DNA of 64,000 nucleotides, from the NCBI RefSeq assembly GCF_029623955.1, contig NZ_JARSBP010000009.1:165075-229074 (forward strand). The letters are read 5' to 3'. Both the position numbers and the translations under genes were made by a program. This stretch comes from Mycobacterium sp. 236(2023). GTDB lineage: Bacteria > Actinomycetota > Actinomycetes > Mycobacteriales > Mycobacteriaceae. Numbering within the stretch: position 1 is the stretch's first letter; each line of letters begins with the position of its first letter. The notes beneath the pieces are model-generated. The model worked only from the letters and a program-made list of their open reading frames with translations, did no database searches and was not told the origin of the DNA. Shown here piece after piece: positions 50,111 through 59,048 of the stretch.

Positions 50111-52324
50111 ATGACCAACGCGTCCAACCTGAAGAACCAGATCGACAGCCCGCATCTGAGGCCGCACACCGCTGACCTCAACCGGCTGTTGTCCGGTGAA
50201 CATCACGACCCGCACGCGATCCTCGGCGCGCACGAGTTCGACGACCACACGGTGATCCGGGCCTACCGCCCCCACGCCGCCGAGGTCGTCGCGGTGATCG
50301 GCGGCACCCGCTACCCGCTGCAGCACGTCGAGTCAGGCCTGTTCGCGGTCGCGGTGCCGTTCACGAACCTCATCGACTACCGGTTCGAGATCAAGTACTC
50401 CGAGGACGAGTCGGCGTTCGTGCACGCCGTCGCCGATGCGTATCGCTTTCTGCCGACGCTGGGCGAGATCGACCTGCACCTGTTCGCCGAAGGACGGCAT
50501 GAGCGGCTCTGGGAGATTCTGGGCGCGCACCCGCGCACCTTCAGCACTCCCGACGGCGATGTCACCGGTGTCTCGTTCGCCGTGTGGGCGCCGAACGCCA
50601 AGGGCGTCAGCGTGACCGGCGACTTCAATCACTGGGGCAACGAGGCGCAGATGCGTGTCCTCGGGTCGACCGGTGTGTGGGAGTTGTTCTGGCCGAACTT
50701 CCCCGAAGGCGGGCTGTACAAGTTCCGCATTCACGGCGCAGACGGGTCGGTGACCGACCGTGCGGATCCGATGGCGTTCGCCACCGAGATCCCGCCGCAG
50801 ACCGCGTCGAAGGTGTTCGAGAGCGGCTACACCTGGGACGACGACGACTGGATGAGCCGGCGTGCGCTCCGTAATCCGGTCTTCGAGCCGATGAGCACCT
50901 ACGAGGTCCATCTGGGGTCGTGGCGTCCCGGGCTGAGCTACACCGAGCTGGCCGACCAGCTCACCGACTATTTGCTCGAGCACGGGTTCACCCACGTCGA
51001 GATGCTGCCGGTCGCCGAGCACCCGTTCGGCGGATCCTGGGGCTACCAGGTCACGTCGTACTACGCGCCGTCTTCACGGTTCGGCTCCCCCGACGAGTTC
51101 CGCTACCTCGTCGACAAGCTCCACCGGGCGGGCATCGGCGTCATCGTCGACTGGGTCCCCGCGCACTTCCCCAAGGACGCCTGGGCGCTCGGCCGCTTCG
51201 ACGGCACCGCGCTCTACGAACACGGCGACCCGCGGCGCGGCGAGCAGTTGGACTGGGGCACTTACGTTTTCGACTTCGGCCGGGCCGAGGTGCGCAACTT
51301 CCTGGTCGCCAACGCGCTGTACTGGCTGCAGGAATACCACGTCGACGGGCTGCGCGTGGACGCCGTGGCGTCGATGCTGTATCTCGACTACTCGCGTCCC
51401 GCGGACGGTTGGTCGCCGAACATCTACGGCGGCCGCGAGAACCTCGAGGCGGTGCAGTTCCTCCAGGAGATGAACGCGACCGTCCACAAGATCAATCCCG
51501 GCATCGTCACCATCGCCGAGGAGTCGACGTCATGGCCCGGCGTTACCCGCCCGACCAACCTTGGCGGACTTGGCTTTTCGATGAAGTGGAACATGGGCTG
51601 GATGAACGACACGCTTGAATTCATCAAGCGTGATCCCATCCACCGCAGCTACCACCACCATGAGCTGACCTTCTCGCTGCTCTACGCGTTCAGCGAGAAC
51701 TTCGTGCTGCCGATCAGCCACGACGAGGTGGTGCACGGCAAGGGCACGCTGTGGGGCCGCATGCCGGGCAACGACCACATGAAGGCCGCAGGCATCCGCA
51801 GCCTGCTCGCCTACCAGTGGGCACACCCGGGCAAGCAATTGCTGTTCATGGGACAGGAATTCGGCCAGCGTGCCGAATGGTCCGAGGAACGCGGCGTGGA
51901 CTGGTTCCAGCTCGACGAGCAGGGATTCTCCGACGGCATCCTGCGCATGCTGACCGACACCAACGGGATCTATTCCAGCCGCCGCGCGCTGTGGTCGCGA
52001 GACACCCAGCCCGAGGGCTACTCCTGGATCGACGCCAACGACTCGGCCAACAACGTGCTGAGCTTCCTGCGCTTCGGCGACGACGGTTCGATGATGGCGT
52101 GCGTCTTCAACTTCTCGGGCACCGAGCACGCGCGATACCGACTGGGACTGCCGCACGCCGGAACCTGGCGCGAGGTGCTCAACACCGACTCCGACACCTA
52201 CCACGGTTCGGGCATCGGGAACTACGGTGCTGTCGAGGCGACCGACGAGCCGTGGCACGGCAGGCCCGCATCGGCGGTCATGACTCTTCCGCCGCTTTCG
52301 GCCCTGTGGTTCGAGCCCGTCTAG
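50111..52324 (+). CDS. glgB: 1,4-alpha-glucan branching enzyme
   Basis: The 737-residue enzyme introduces alpha-1,6 branches. It has the N-terminal carbohydrate-binding domain (VRLSGEHHDPHAILGAHE-like: LLSGEHHDPHAILGAH), a CBM48 (FAVWAPNAKGVSVTGDFNHW), and the catalytic GH13 domain. The key residues are HPFGGSWGYQVTSYYAPSSRFG, the nucleophile in VDGLRVDAVASMLYLDYSR and the acid/base in TIAEESTSWPGVTRP. It follows glgE by five bases. Together they build the branched capsule and storage glucan. Confidence 0.97.
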   Translation: MTNASNLKNQIDSPHLRPHTADLNRLLSGEHHDPHAILGAHEFDDHTVIRAYRPHAAEVVAVIGGTRYPLQHVESGLFAVAVPFTNLIDYRFEIKYSEDESAFVHAVADAYRFLPTLGEIDLHLFAEGRHERLWEILGAHPRTFSTPDGDVTGVSFAVWAPNAKGVSVTGDFNHWGNEAQMRVLGSTGVWELFWPNFPEGGLYKFRIHGADGSVTDRADPMAFATEIPPQTASKVFESGYTWDDDDWMSRRALRNPVFEPMSTYEVHLGSWRPGLSYTELADQLTDYLLEHGFTHVEMLPVAEHPFGGSWGYQVTSYYAPSSRFGSPDEFRYLVDKLHRAGIGVIVDWVPAHFPKDAWALGRFDGTALYEHGDPRRGEQLDWGTYVFDFGRAEVRNFLVANALYWLQEYHVDGLRVDAVASMLYLDYSRPADGWSPNIYGGRENLEAVQFLQEMNATVHKINPGIVTIAEESTSWPGVTRPTNLGGLGFSMKWNMGWMNDTLEFIKRDPIHRSYHHHELTFSLLYAFSENFVLPISHDEVVHGKGTLWGRMPGNDHMKAAGIRSLLAYQWAHPGKQLLFMGQEFGQRAEWSEERGVDWFQLDEQGFSDGILRMLTDTNGIYSSRRALWSRDTQPEGYSWIDANDSANNVLSFLRFGDDGSMMACVFNFSGTEHARYRLGLPHAGTWREVLNTDSDTYHGSGIGNYGAVEATDEPWHGRPASAVMTLPPLSALWFEPV

Positions 52325-52337
52325 TCTCCGCGCGAGA

Positions 52338-53237
52338 TCAGTAGAGGGCGTTCGCGAGATTGCGACGGCCCGCGACCACCTCGGGGTCGGCGGGGTCGAA
52401 CAGGTCGAACAGTTCGATCAGCCGGGTGCGGATCGCCGTCCGGTCGTCGCCAGCGGTGCGCCGGACGAGATTGGTCAGCCTGGTGAACGCCGCCGCGACG
52501 TCCTGCTGCAGGATCTCCACGTCGGCGGCGGCCAGCGCCGCATCGATGTCGCCGGGTGCGGCGTCGGCCAGCGCCACAGCGTTCTGCGGGTGGGTGGTCG
52601 CGCGCTGTAGGAACCCGATCTGGCGGACCGCGCCCTTGGCCTCGGCGTGGTTGGGATCTCCGTCGAGGATGGCTTGATACGCGGTGCGTGCCGCCTCGAA
52701 ATCGCCGGCGTCCAGAAATCCACGCGCCTGCTCGACCTGGGAGTCGACGACCTCTTCGGCGCCGTCGTCTTCTCCTCCGCCGCCGAGCTTTCCGGCCACG
52801 GCGTTCAACAGCGAGTCGATCCACCGCCGCAGTTGCTCGGGCGGTTGCGGTCCTTCGAAGCTCGACACCGGCCGACCCGCCGCGAGTGCGACCACGGTCG
52901 GCACCGCTTGGACGCCGAACATCTGAGCCACGCGCGGGGTGGTGTCGACGTTGATCGTCGCGAACGTCCACTTCGAACCGTCTGCGGCGGCCAGAGAGCT
53001 CAGCGCCTGGCCCAGTTGGACGCTGGCGTCGCTGCGTGGTGACCACAACAGCACGACGACGGGCACCTCGGTGGACCGGACCAGCACCTCGGCTTCGAGG
53101 TTGGCCTCGGTGACCTCCACGCCGCCTGGGCCGCCACTCGCGGCGCCTTCACCGGCGGAGGAAGGCCGTTGCTTGAGCGCCGACAGGTCGACGGCACCGG
53201 CCATGGCCGACGAGATTCGGGGTCCAGGTCGTGTCAC
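52338..53237 (-). CDS. YbbN/CnoX-like thioredoxin-domain co-chaperone (Rv1324-like)
   Basis: From the GTG at 53237 (TRPGPRISSAMAGAVDLS) the protein has 299 residues. It has a thioredoxin fold in which the CxxC active site is lost: the expected position reads LWSPRSDASVQLG, with no Cys pair. A C-terminal TPR-like helical half follows (FLDAGDFEAARTAYQAILDGDPNHAEA and LFDLFDPADPEVVAGRRNLANALY). This matches the YbbN/CnoX group that holds proteins for chaperones rather than acting as a reductase. It converges with glgB. Confidence 0.9.
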   Translation of the reverse strand: MTRPGPRISSAMAGAVDLSALKQRPSSAGEGAASGGPGGVEVTEANLEAEVLVRSTEVPVVVLLWSPRSDASVQLGQALSSLAAADGSKWTFATINVDTTPRVAQMFGVQAVPTVVALAAGRPVSSFEGPQPPEQLRRWIDSLLNAVAGKLGGGGEDDGAEEVVDSQVEQARGFLDAGDFEAARTAYQAILDGDPNHAEAKGAVRQIGFLQRATTHPQNAVALADAAPGDIDAALAAADVEILQQDVAAAFTRLTNLVRRTAGDDRTAIRTRLIELFDLFDPADPEVVAGRRNLANALY

Positions 53238-53250
53238 ACCGACAAGTCTG

Positions 53251-53655
53251 TCACGTCGTTTCGGGTACCGACGCGCCCGCCTGACCGATCCCGGCGGAGA
53301 CCTGCGCAGTGCCGGTGGGAGCACCCATACGCCCGCTCCGATCAGCCCATATGAGGAAGATCACACTGCCCAATGGCACGATGCTGCCCAGCAACGCCAG
53401 CAACCACGTTCCGACGCTCCATTTGAACGCGATGCCGACGACGAGCGCGGCGGCCAGGAACGCGACGAAGATGCCGCCGTGGATCGGCCCGAAGATCTTG
53501 ACGCCGATCTCGGTCTGCGGCGATCCGACGTACTTGAAGTACATCCCGATCAGCAGGCCGGCCCAGCTGAGGGCCTCCGCGAAGGCGATCAACCGGAACC
53601 ATCCCGCGGCAGTGCGGAGGTCATATGCGCTTGTGTCGGCGGCCATAAACGTCAT
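53251..53655 (-). CDS. DUF3817 membrane protein
   Basis: The 134-residue product has three membrane helices and DUF3817 features: TAAGWFRLIAFAEALSWAGLLIGMYFKY, KIFGPIHGGIFVAFLAAALV and LALLGSIVPLGSVIFLIWADRS. An extension of about 30 polar residues ends the chain. A second in-frame ATG lies nine bases downstream. It is a paralogue of the gene at 31.25 kb. It follows fadA4 by about 55 bases and precedes the thioredoxin gene. The function is unknown. Confidence 0.88.
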   Translation of the reverse strand: MTFMAADTSAYDLRTAAGWFRLIAFAEALSWAGLLIGMYFKYVGSPQTEIGVKIFGPIHGGIFVAFLAAALVVGIAFKWSVGTWLLALLGSIVPLGSVIFLIWADRSGRMGAPTGTAQVSAGIGQAGASVPETT

Positions 53656-53709
53656 TGTGCCCGAAGAGAGCCTTCAGCTACTACACAGCGTCGTTGACTG
53701 CGGCGAACG

Positions 53710-54903
53710 TCACGGCCTGCGCAGGATGAGCGCGTCGCCCTGACCGCCGGCACCGCAGAGCGCGGCGACGGCGTAGCCCGACCCCTTACGGGCCAGTTCC
53801 AGTGCTGCGTGCAGCGTGATCCGGGCGCCCGACATGCCGATCGGGTGGCCGATCGCGATGGCGCCGCCGTTGGAGTTGACCCTCTCGCCGTCGATTCCGA
53901 GTTCCTTCGTCGAGGCCAGCGCGACCGCCGCGAAGGCCTCGTTGATCTCGATGACATCCAGGTCGTCGAGCGAGATGCCCTCCTTGGCGACGGCCTTCTT
54001 GATCGCGTTGGCGGGCTGGCTCTGCAGCGTGGAGTCCGGTCCGGCCACGACGCCGTGCGCGCCGATCTCACACAGCCAGGTCAGACCCATTTCCTCGGCC
54101 TTCGCCTTGTTCATCACCACGACAGCGCACGCACCATCGGAGATCTGCGACGCCGACCCGGCGGTGATGGTGCCGTCCTTGCGGAACGCCGGCCGCAGCC
54201 CGCCCAGCGACTCCGCGGTGGTGTCGGCGCGGATGCCCTCGTCCTCGGTGAACTCGATGGGATCACCCTTGCGCTGCGGGATCTTCACCGGCACGACCTC
54301 GTCGGCGTACACCCCGTCCTTCCAGGCCCGGGCGGCCTTCTGGTGCGATTCGGCGGCGAATGCGTCCTGCTCGGCGCGGGTGAACTTGTCGACGTCGTTG
54401 CGCTGCTCGGTGAGCGCGCCCATCGGCTGGTCGGTGAACACGTCGTGCAGCCCGTCGTAGGCCATGTGGTCGAGCGCGGTGACGTCGCCGTACTTGTACC
54501 CAGAGCGGCTGTTCATCAGCAGATGAGGCGCCTGCGTCATCGACTCCTGACCACCGGCGACGATCACATCGAACTCCCCGGCGCGGATCAGCTGATCGGC
54601 CAACGCGATGGCATCGATGCCGGACAGGCACATCTTGTTGATCGTCAGCGAAGCCACGTCCCAGCCGATCCCGGCGGCCACGGCAGCCTGACGCGCAGGC
54701 ATCTGGCCGGCGCCTGCGGACAGCACCTGGCCCATGATCACGTACTCGACCAGTTGTGCCGGCCCATCAATATTCGGGAAGGCCTTCTCCAGCGCGCCGG
54801 CGATGGCCACCGCGCCCAGGTCACTGCCCGAGAAATCCTTCAGCGAACCCATCAACTTGCCAACGGGAGTACGGGCTCCAGCAACAATCACCGACGTCGT
54901 CAC
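53710..54903 (-). CDS. fadA4: Acetyl-CoA acetyltransferase (thiolase)
   Basis: The 397-residue thiolase condenses or cleaves acetoacetyl-CoA. The catalytic residues are visible: acyl-accepting Cys in TINKMCLSGIDAIALA, His in GGAIAIGHPIGMSGARI, and the second Cys in VAALCGAGGQGDALIL. The N-terminus begins TTSVIVAGARTPVGKLMG. Length and context (next to the methylmalonyl-CoA epimerase gene, divergent) match M. tuberculosis FadA4 (Rv1323). Confidence 0.95.
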   Translation of the reverse strand: MTTSVIVAGARTPVGKLMGSLKDFSGSDLGAVAIAGALEKAFPNIDGPAQLVEYVIMGQVLSAGAGQMPARQAAVAAGIGWDVASLTINKMCLSGIDAIALADQLIRAGEFDVIVAGGQESMTQAPHLLMNSRSGYKYGDVTALDHMAYDGLHDVFTDQPMGALTEQRNDVDKFTRAEQDAFAAESHQKAARAWKDGVYADEVVPVKIPQRKGDPIEFTEDEGIRADTTAESLGGLRPAFRKDGTITAGSASQISDGACAVVVMNKAKAEEMGLTWLCEIGAHGVVAGPDSTLQSQPANAIKKAVAKEGISLDDLDVIEINEAFAAVALASTKELGIDGERVNSNGGAIAIGHPIGMSGARITLHAALELARKGSGYAVAALCGAGGQGDALILRRP

Positions 54904-54996
54904 AGCGACCTCCAGACTAGTTTTACGCGGCCGCAGAAAGGCTATACGTGCGCATCGTCCTATTCGAAACCGATCTTGTTAGGTTACTTTTTCTTT

Positions 54997-55473
54997 ATGA
55001 CCGCCGAGCAGACTGACGCCCGTCCGGTACTGGCCACCGCGCTGGTGACCGCCATCGACCATGTCGGCATCGCCGTCCCCGATCTGGACGCCGCGATCAA
55101 GTGGTATCACGACAACCTGGGCATGATCGTTCTCCACGAGGAGATCAACGAGGAGCAGGGCATCCGCGAGGCGATGCTCTCGGTCCGAGGCGCGCCCGTC
55201 GGCAGCACCCAGATCCAGTTGATGGCTCCGATCAACGACGAGTCGACGATCGCGAAGTTCCTCGACAAGCGGGGCCCCGGGCTCCAGCAGTTCGCCTACC
55301 GCGTCAGCGACATCGACGCTCTGAGCGAGCGTCTGCGCGAGCAGGGTGTGCGTCTGATCTACGACGCGCCCCGCCGCGGCACCTCCAACTCACGCATCAA
55401 CTTCATCCACCCCAAGGATGGCGGCGGTGTGCTGATCGAACTCGTCGAGCCCGCTTCGGACTCAGCTCACTAG
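54997..55473 (+). CDS. mce: Methylmalonyl-CoA epimerase
   Basis: It interconverts the 2R and 2S epimers of methylmalonyl-CoA so that mutase can use propionate-derived carbon. The 158-residue vicinal-oxygen-chelate protein has metal ligands in TAIDHVGIAVPDLDAA (His) and STQIQLMAPIND (Gln). The latter half repeats the fold: LQQFAYRVSDIDAL (Gln in place of His in the aligned text) and VLIELVEP (Glu). The ATG at 54997 gives the family length. It is divergent from fadA4 with 93 bases between. Confidence 0.9.
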   Translation: MTAEQTDARPVLATALVTAIDHVGIAVPDLDAAIKWYHDNLGMIVLHEEINEEQGIREAMLSVRGAPVGSTQIQLMAPINDESTIAKFLDKRGPGLQQFAYRVSDIDALSERLREQGVRLIYDAPRRGTSNSRINFIHPKDGGGVLIELVEPASDSAH

Positions 55474-55748
55474 GACCAGCGTCTCGTAGGCCCGCGCGTC
55501 GCGCGGTTCGCCCAGCACGGGGTGTGCCAGTGCCGGCGATCGTCGATGTCCCGCCACACCACCACGTGCGCGATTCCCGGCCGTATTTCGTGGTCACAGC
55601 CGGGGCACCGGTAGACCTTGACCGCCCTCGCCGCCGCGACGGGACGCACCTCGTAGTCGTAGCCGTCGGTTCCGACTTCGATGCGGCGCGGGGCCGGCAG
55701 CGGATCTCGCGCCGGCTTCAGCTTGCGCGGAGCGCGGCGTTTGACCAT
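55470..55748 (-). CDS. Small zinc-binding-like protein (Rv1322-like)
   Basis: The ATG at 55748 overlaps the nucS stop (ATGA), giving 92 residues. A basic N-terminus (VKRRAPRKLKPARDPLP) is followed by DGYDYEVRPVAAARAVKVY and a likely zinc site: CPGCDHEI, with HVVVW and RRHWHTPCW. This gives three Cys plus His as candidate ligands. Its tight coupling to nucS is conserved in mycobacteria, but the function is unknown; a DNA-related role is a reasonable guess only. Its stop overlaps the epimerase stop tail-to-tail. Confidence 0.8.
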   Translation of the reverse strand: MVKRRAPRKLKPARDPLPAPRRIEVGTDGYDYEVRPVAAARAVKVYRCPGCDHEIRPGIAHVVVWRDIDDRRHWHTPCWANRATRGPTRRWS

Positions 55749-56419
55749 CAGAAGAGGCGGAACTCGTCGCTGTCCATGCCTCGCATCTTGTCGTAATCGA
55801 GTGTGAGGCAACGGATTCCACGATCGGTGGCGAGGGTGCGCGCCTGGGGCTTGATCTGCTGGGCCGCGAACACGCCGGCGACGGGAGCCAACAGAGAGTC
55901 GCGGTTCATCAGCTCCAGGTAGCGGGTGAGCTGCTCGACACCGTCGATCTCCCCGCGCCGCTTGATCTCCACGGCCACCGAGCGACCCTGCTCGTCGCGG
56001 CACAGCAGGTCCACCGGGCCGATGGGCGTCATGTATTCGCGCCGCACCAGCGTGTAGCCGGCGCCGAGAAGTTCGACGTGCTCGGCTAGCAGGGCCTGAA
56101 GATGCGCTTCGACACCGTCCTTGACCAGACCCGGGTCCACACCGAGCTCGTGGCTGGAGTCGTGCTCGATCGCCTCGACGGTGATACGCAGCTGCTCGCC
56201 CGCCTTGTTCTCCACAACCCACACCGGCGTCTCACCGTCAGGCTGTTCGACGACCCAGCAGGGCGGAGACATCCAGTTCAGCGGTTTATAGGCCCGGTCG
56301 TCGGCATGCACACTCACGGACCCATCAGCCTTGAACAACAACAACCGTCGGGCCGATGGCAGATGAGCAGTGAGACGTCCGACGTAATCCACGGTGCACT
56401 GAGCGATGACAAGCCGCAC
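55748..56419 (-). CDS. nucS: Mismatch endonuclease NucS/EndoMS
   Basis: NucS replaces MutS/MutL mismatch repair in actinobacteria by cutting both strands at mismatches. The 223-residue protein begins RLVIAQCTVDYVGRL. It has the nuclease motif GPVDLLCRDEQGRSVAVEIKRRGEID, with the Asp, Glu-x-Lys catalytic set, followed by GVEQLTRYLELMNRD. The C-terminus DSDEFRLF fits a beta-clamp-binding tail. It corresponds to Rv1321. It is divergent from the adenylyl cyclase gene. Confidence 0.96.
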   Translation of the reverse strand: MRLVIAQCTVDYVGRLTAHLPSARRLLLFKADGSVSVHADDRAYKPLNWMSPPCWVVEQPDGETPVWVVENKAGEQLRITVEAIEHDSSHELGVDPGLVKDGVEAHLQALLAEHVELLGAGYTLVRREYMTPIGPVDLLCRDEQGRSVAVEIKRRGEIDGVEQLTRYLELMNRDSLLAPVAGVFAAQQIKPQARTLATDRGIRCLTLDYDKMRGMDSDEFRLF

Positions 56420-56466
56420 CGAACCACCATAGATGGCCGGTCCCGGGTCACTAGGCTGACGCCACG

Positions 56467-58080
56467 ATGACGGACAAGAAGACCGGCACCCAGCGGCTCG
56501 GCAGACTGCTGGAAAGGGTCACGAGCCAGACAGCAAGCGGACCGTCTACATCCGAGTACGGATCGTGGATCCTGGGACGGGTCTCGGAGAGCCAGCGGCG
56601 CCGCAGGATCCGCATCCAGTTGATCCTCACCGCATTCGCGCTCGGCGCGAACCTGATCGGCGTCGGCGTCGCGATCCTCGTCGTCACCGTGACGTTCCCG
56701 GTACCCAGCGTGTTCGACTCCGACGTCCTGTGGATCACGTTCGCCGTGGCACCCGCGTACATCGTCGCGGCGTTCATGGTCGGCGTCGTGTGGGCGACCA
56801 ACCGCGTCATCGGGAACGTGCGCTGGGCGATCGAAGAACGAGAACCGACCCGCGAGGATCAGCGCAACACCTTCTTCGCGCCCTGGCGGTTGACCCGCGT
56901 GCTGCTGGTGCTGTGGGGAGGCGGCACAGTCGTGCTGACCGTCCTCTACGGCATGGAGAACACCGATTTCATCCCCAAATTTCTGCTTGGCATCAGCTTC
57001 CCGGGCATCGTCGTGTCCGCAAGCTGCTACCTGTTCACCGAGTTCGCCCTGCGCCCCGTCGCCGCCCAGGCACTAGAAGTCGGACCACCGCCGCGTCGGT
57101 TCGCGCCAGGCATCATGGGGCGAACGTTGACCGTGTGGGCACTCGGGTCCGGGGTCCCGGTACTCGGGATCCTGCTCGCGGCAATCATCACCCTCACACT
57201 GCAGATCGTGTCGCCGACGCAATTCACCATCGCGGTGATCATCCTGGCCCTGTTCGCGCTGGTCTTCGGTTTCATCCTGATGTGGATCCTGGCCTGGCTC
57301 ACCGCGACTCCGGTTCAGGTGGTGAGCAAAGCGTTGAACGAGGTCGAGCGCGGCGAACTCGACACAAGCCTCGTCGTGTTCGACGGCACCGAACTCGGAC
57401 AGCTGCAGCGCGGCTTCAACTCGATGGTGCACGGCCTTCGCGAGCGCGAGCGTGTCCGAGACCTTTTCGGACGCCACGTCGGCCGGGAGGTCGCCGCCCT
57501 GGCCGAGAAAGAACGGCCCAAGCTCGGCGGCGAAGAACGCCACGCGGCAGTCATCTTCATCGACATCATCGGTTCCACGCAGCTCGTCACGAGCAGGCCT
57601 GCCGCCGAGGTCGTCGAACTGCTCAACCGGTTCTTCGACGTCGTCGTCGACGAAGTCGATGAGCACCACGGGCTGGTCAACAAATTCGAGGGCGACGCCG
57701 TTCTCGCAGTGTTCGGCGCACCGGTCTCGCTGGAGAACGCCGAAGCCGAAGCGCTGGCCGCGGCACGCGCAATGGCGAGACGACTGCGGACCGAGGTCCC
57801 CGAGTGCGAAGCAGGCATCGGGGTGGCATCGGGGCAAGTGGTGGCGGGCAACGTCGGCGCCAAGGAGCGCTTCGAGTACACCGTCATCGGCGGCCCGGTC
57901 AACGAGGCCGCCCGGCTGTGCGAGCTGTCCAAGAAGGTGGACGGGCATCTGGTCGCATCGTCGCAGACCGTGGACAACGCGACCGAAACCGAAAGGCGCA
58001 ACTGGACGTTGGGTGAGACGGTGACGTTGCGGGGCCACTCGGAACCGACCCGGCTGGCGACTCCGGTCAATCCCGACTGA
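56467..58080 (+). CDS. Class III adenylyl cyclase with membrane and HAMP domains
   Basis: The 537-residue protein has six predicted membrane helices, a HAMP domain (about residues 275-330, including ATPVQVVSKALNEVERGELD) and a class III cyclase domain. The catalytic residues are AAVIFIDIIGSTQL (metal Asp), HGLVNKFEGDAVLAVFGAP (Lys, Asp pattern) and YTVIGGPVNEAARLCELSK (transition-state Asn/Arg). It resembles Rv1318c-Rv1320c, of which M. tuberculosis has three in tandem; only one is present here. The cAMP it makes may be degraded by the Rv1339-like enzyme at 34 kb. Confidence 0.93.
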   Translation: MTDKKTGTQRLGRLLERVTSQTASGPSTSEYGSWILGRVSESQRRRRIRIQLILTAFALGANLIGVGVAILVVTVTFPVPSVFDSDVLWITFAVAPAYIVAAFMVGVVWATNRVIGNVRWAIEEREPTREDQRNTFFAPWRLTRVLLVLWGGGTVVLTVLYGMENTDFIPKFLLGISFPGIVVSASCYLFTEFALRPVAAQALEVGPPPRRFAPGIMGRTLTVWALGSGVPVLGILLAAIITLTLQIVSPTQFTIAVIILALFALVFGFILMWILAWLTATPVQVVSKALNEVERGELDTSLVVFDGTELGQLQRGFNSMVHGLRERERVRDLFGRHVGREVAALAEKERPKLGGEERHAAVIFIDIIGSTQLVTSRPAAEVVELLNRFFDVVVDEVDEHHGLVNKFEGDAVLAVFGAPVSLENAEAEALAAARAMARRLRTEVPECEAGIGVASGQVVAGNVGAKERFEYTVIGGPVNEAARLCELSKKVDGHLVASSQTVDNATETERRNWTLGETVTLRGHSEPTRLATPVNPD

Positions 58081-58377
58081 CCGGACCGCGCTGCCAGGCC
58101 CTGGCCGCTTCGACGGCGTCGCCGACGGTGTGGAAGCGGATCGCTTCGAGTTCGGGTTCGTTCCGGATGACCATGCCGTCGGGATCGACTAGATGGTGAA
58201 TTCGACTGCCGCGTCGCCGGATTCATAGATGAAGCCGTCCGCCGACGACAGCGACAGTGCGAACCCGCGGGGATCGACTTCGGCGAGCTCAGGGATGTAG
58301 TCGGCCATGGCGCCATCGTCGATGCCCGCATGCTCTGCACGGATGCGGTCGAGATAGTGCTGCACCAGTTCGGCCAT
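58067..58377 (-). pseudogene. Glutaminase remnant with central deletion
   Basis: From the ATG at 58377, 62 codons match the N-terminus of glutaminase A: VQHYLDRIRAEHAGIDDGAMADYIP and GFALSLSSADGFIYESGD, ending EFTI then TAG. Glutaminases normally continue with the catalytic SxxK region at this point. In the next frame, bases after the stop read VDPDGMVIRNEPELEAIRFHTVGDAVEAARAW and end at 58067, which looks like a C-terminal domain of a longer version. The central catalytic part is missing, so this is a deletion scar and not an enzyme. Confidence 0.7.
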
Positions 58378-58394
58378 GCGCTGGAGTATAGGCG

Positions 58395-59048
58395 CTACCT
58401 GCGATGCAGAACTTCCTGTTCCTCCGCCAGTTCGGCGAGCATCGTCAGCCTGCGCTTGGACCTCCGGACCGCCCAGTAGGCCACCAGGAGCGCCAGCGCC
58501 AGAAGCGGATATCCCATCGCGATCCTGGCGACGGCCAGCCAGCCCGTCTGGTCACCGTCGTAGAGCCACCGCTGCACGACGAAACGCGCGGTGAAGACGG
58601 CGGCGAAGGCGAGCGTCGCGACGTCGTAGGCGCGCCGCGACGGCTTGTCGTGCCGCCAGGATTGCCCCGCGCCGTTGATGACGTTCCACAGGACGCCGAC
58701 GAGCGGCCATCGCATCAGCACCGAGGCGAGAAAGACCACCGCCATGGCCAGACTCATCCAGATCCCCAGCAGGAAATAGTCTTTCGCCTCGCCGGTCTGC
58801 CAGGCAATGTACGCACCGATCGCGACGCCCAGTGCACCTGACAGCGCGGGCTGGATCGGCTCCCTGCGGACCAGACGCACGACGGCGATCACGACGGCCG
58901 TCGCGAGTGCCACGGCGATCGCACCGGTGAGCTCCAGAACGGCGTCACCGGCAACGAACGCGAGGCTCGGCAACGCGGCGTAGATCAGGCCCGACGTGCC
59001 ACCCATCTGCTCGAGCAGCGTGGGTGCCGGTGTGGTGGTGTCAGGCAT
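58395..59048 (-). CDS. DUF3159 membrane protein
   Basis: The 217-residue protein begins at the ATG at 59048 (PDTTTPAPTLLEQMGGTSGL). It has about six membrane helices and DUF3159 features: GLIYAALPSLAFVAGDAVL, AIGAYIAWQTGEAKDYFLLGIWMS-type region (WQTGEAKDYFLLGIW), and LVGVLWNVINGAG. The function is unknown. The start overlaps the stop of the S9 peptidase gene by eight bases, so the two are coupled. Confidence 0.88.
   Translation of the reverse strand: MPDTTTPAPTLLEQMGGTSGLIYAALPSLAFVAGDAVLELTGAIAVALATAVVIAVVRLVRREPIQPALSGALGVAIGAYIAWQTGEAKDYFLLGIWMSLAMAVVFLASVLMRWPLVGVLWNVINGAGQSWRHDKPSRRAYDVATLAFAAVFTARFVVQRWLYDGDQTGWLAVARIAMGYPLLALALLVAYWAVRRSKRRLTMLAELAEEQEVLHRR

Noticed and set aside
53809..55473. 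554-codon rightward frame including the epimerase
   Set aside because: The first about 395 codons are antisense to fadA4; only the last 158, from the ATG at 54997, are the epimerase.
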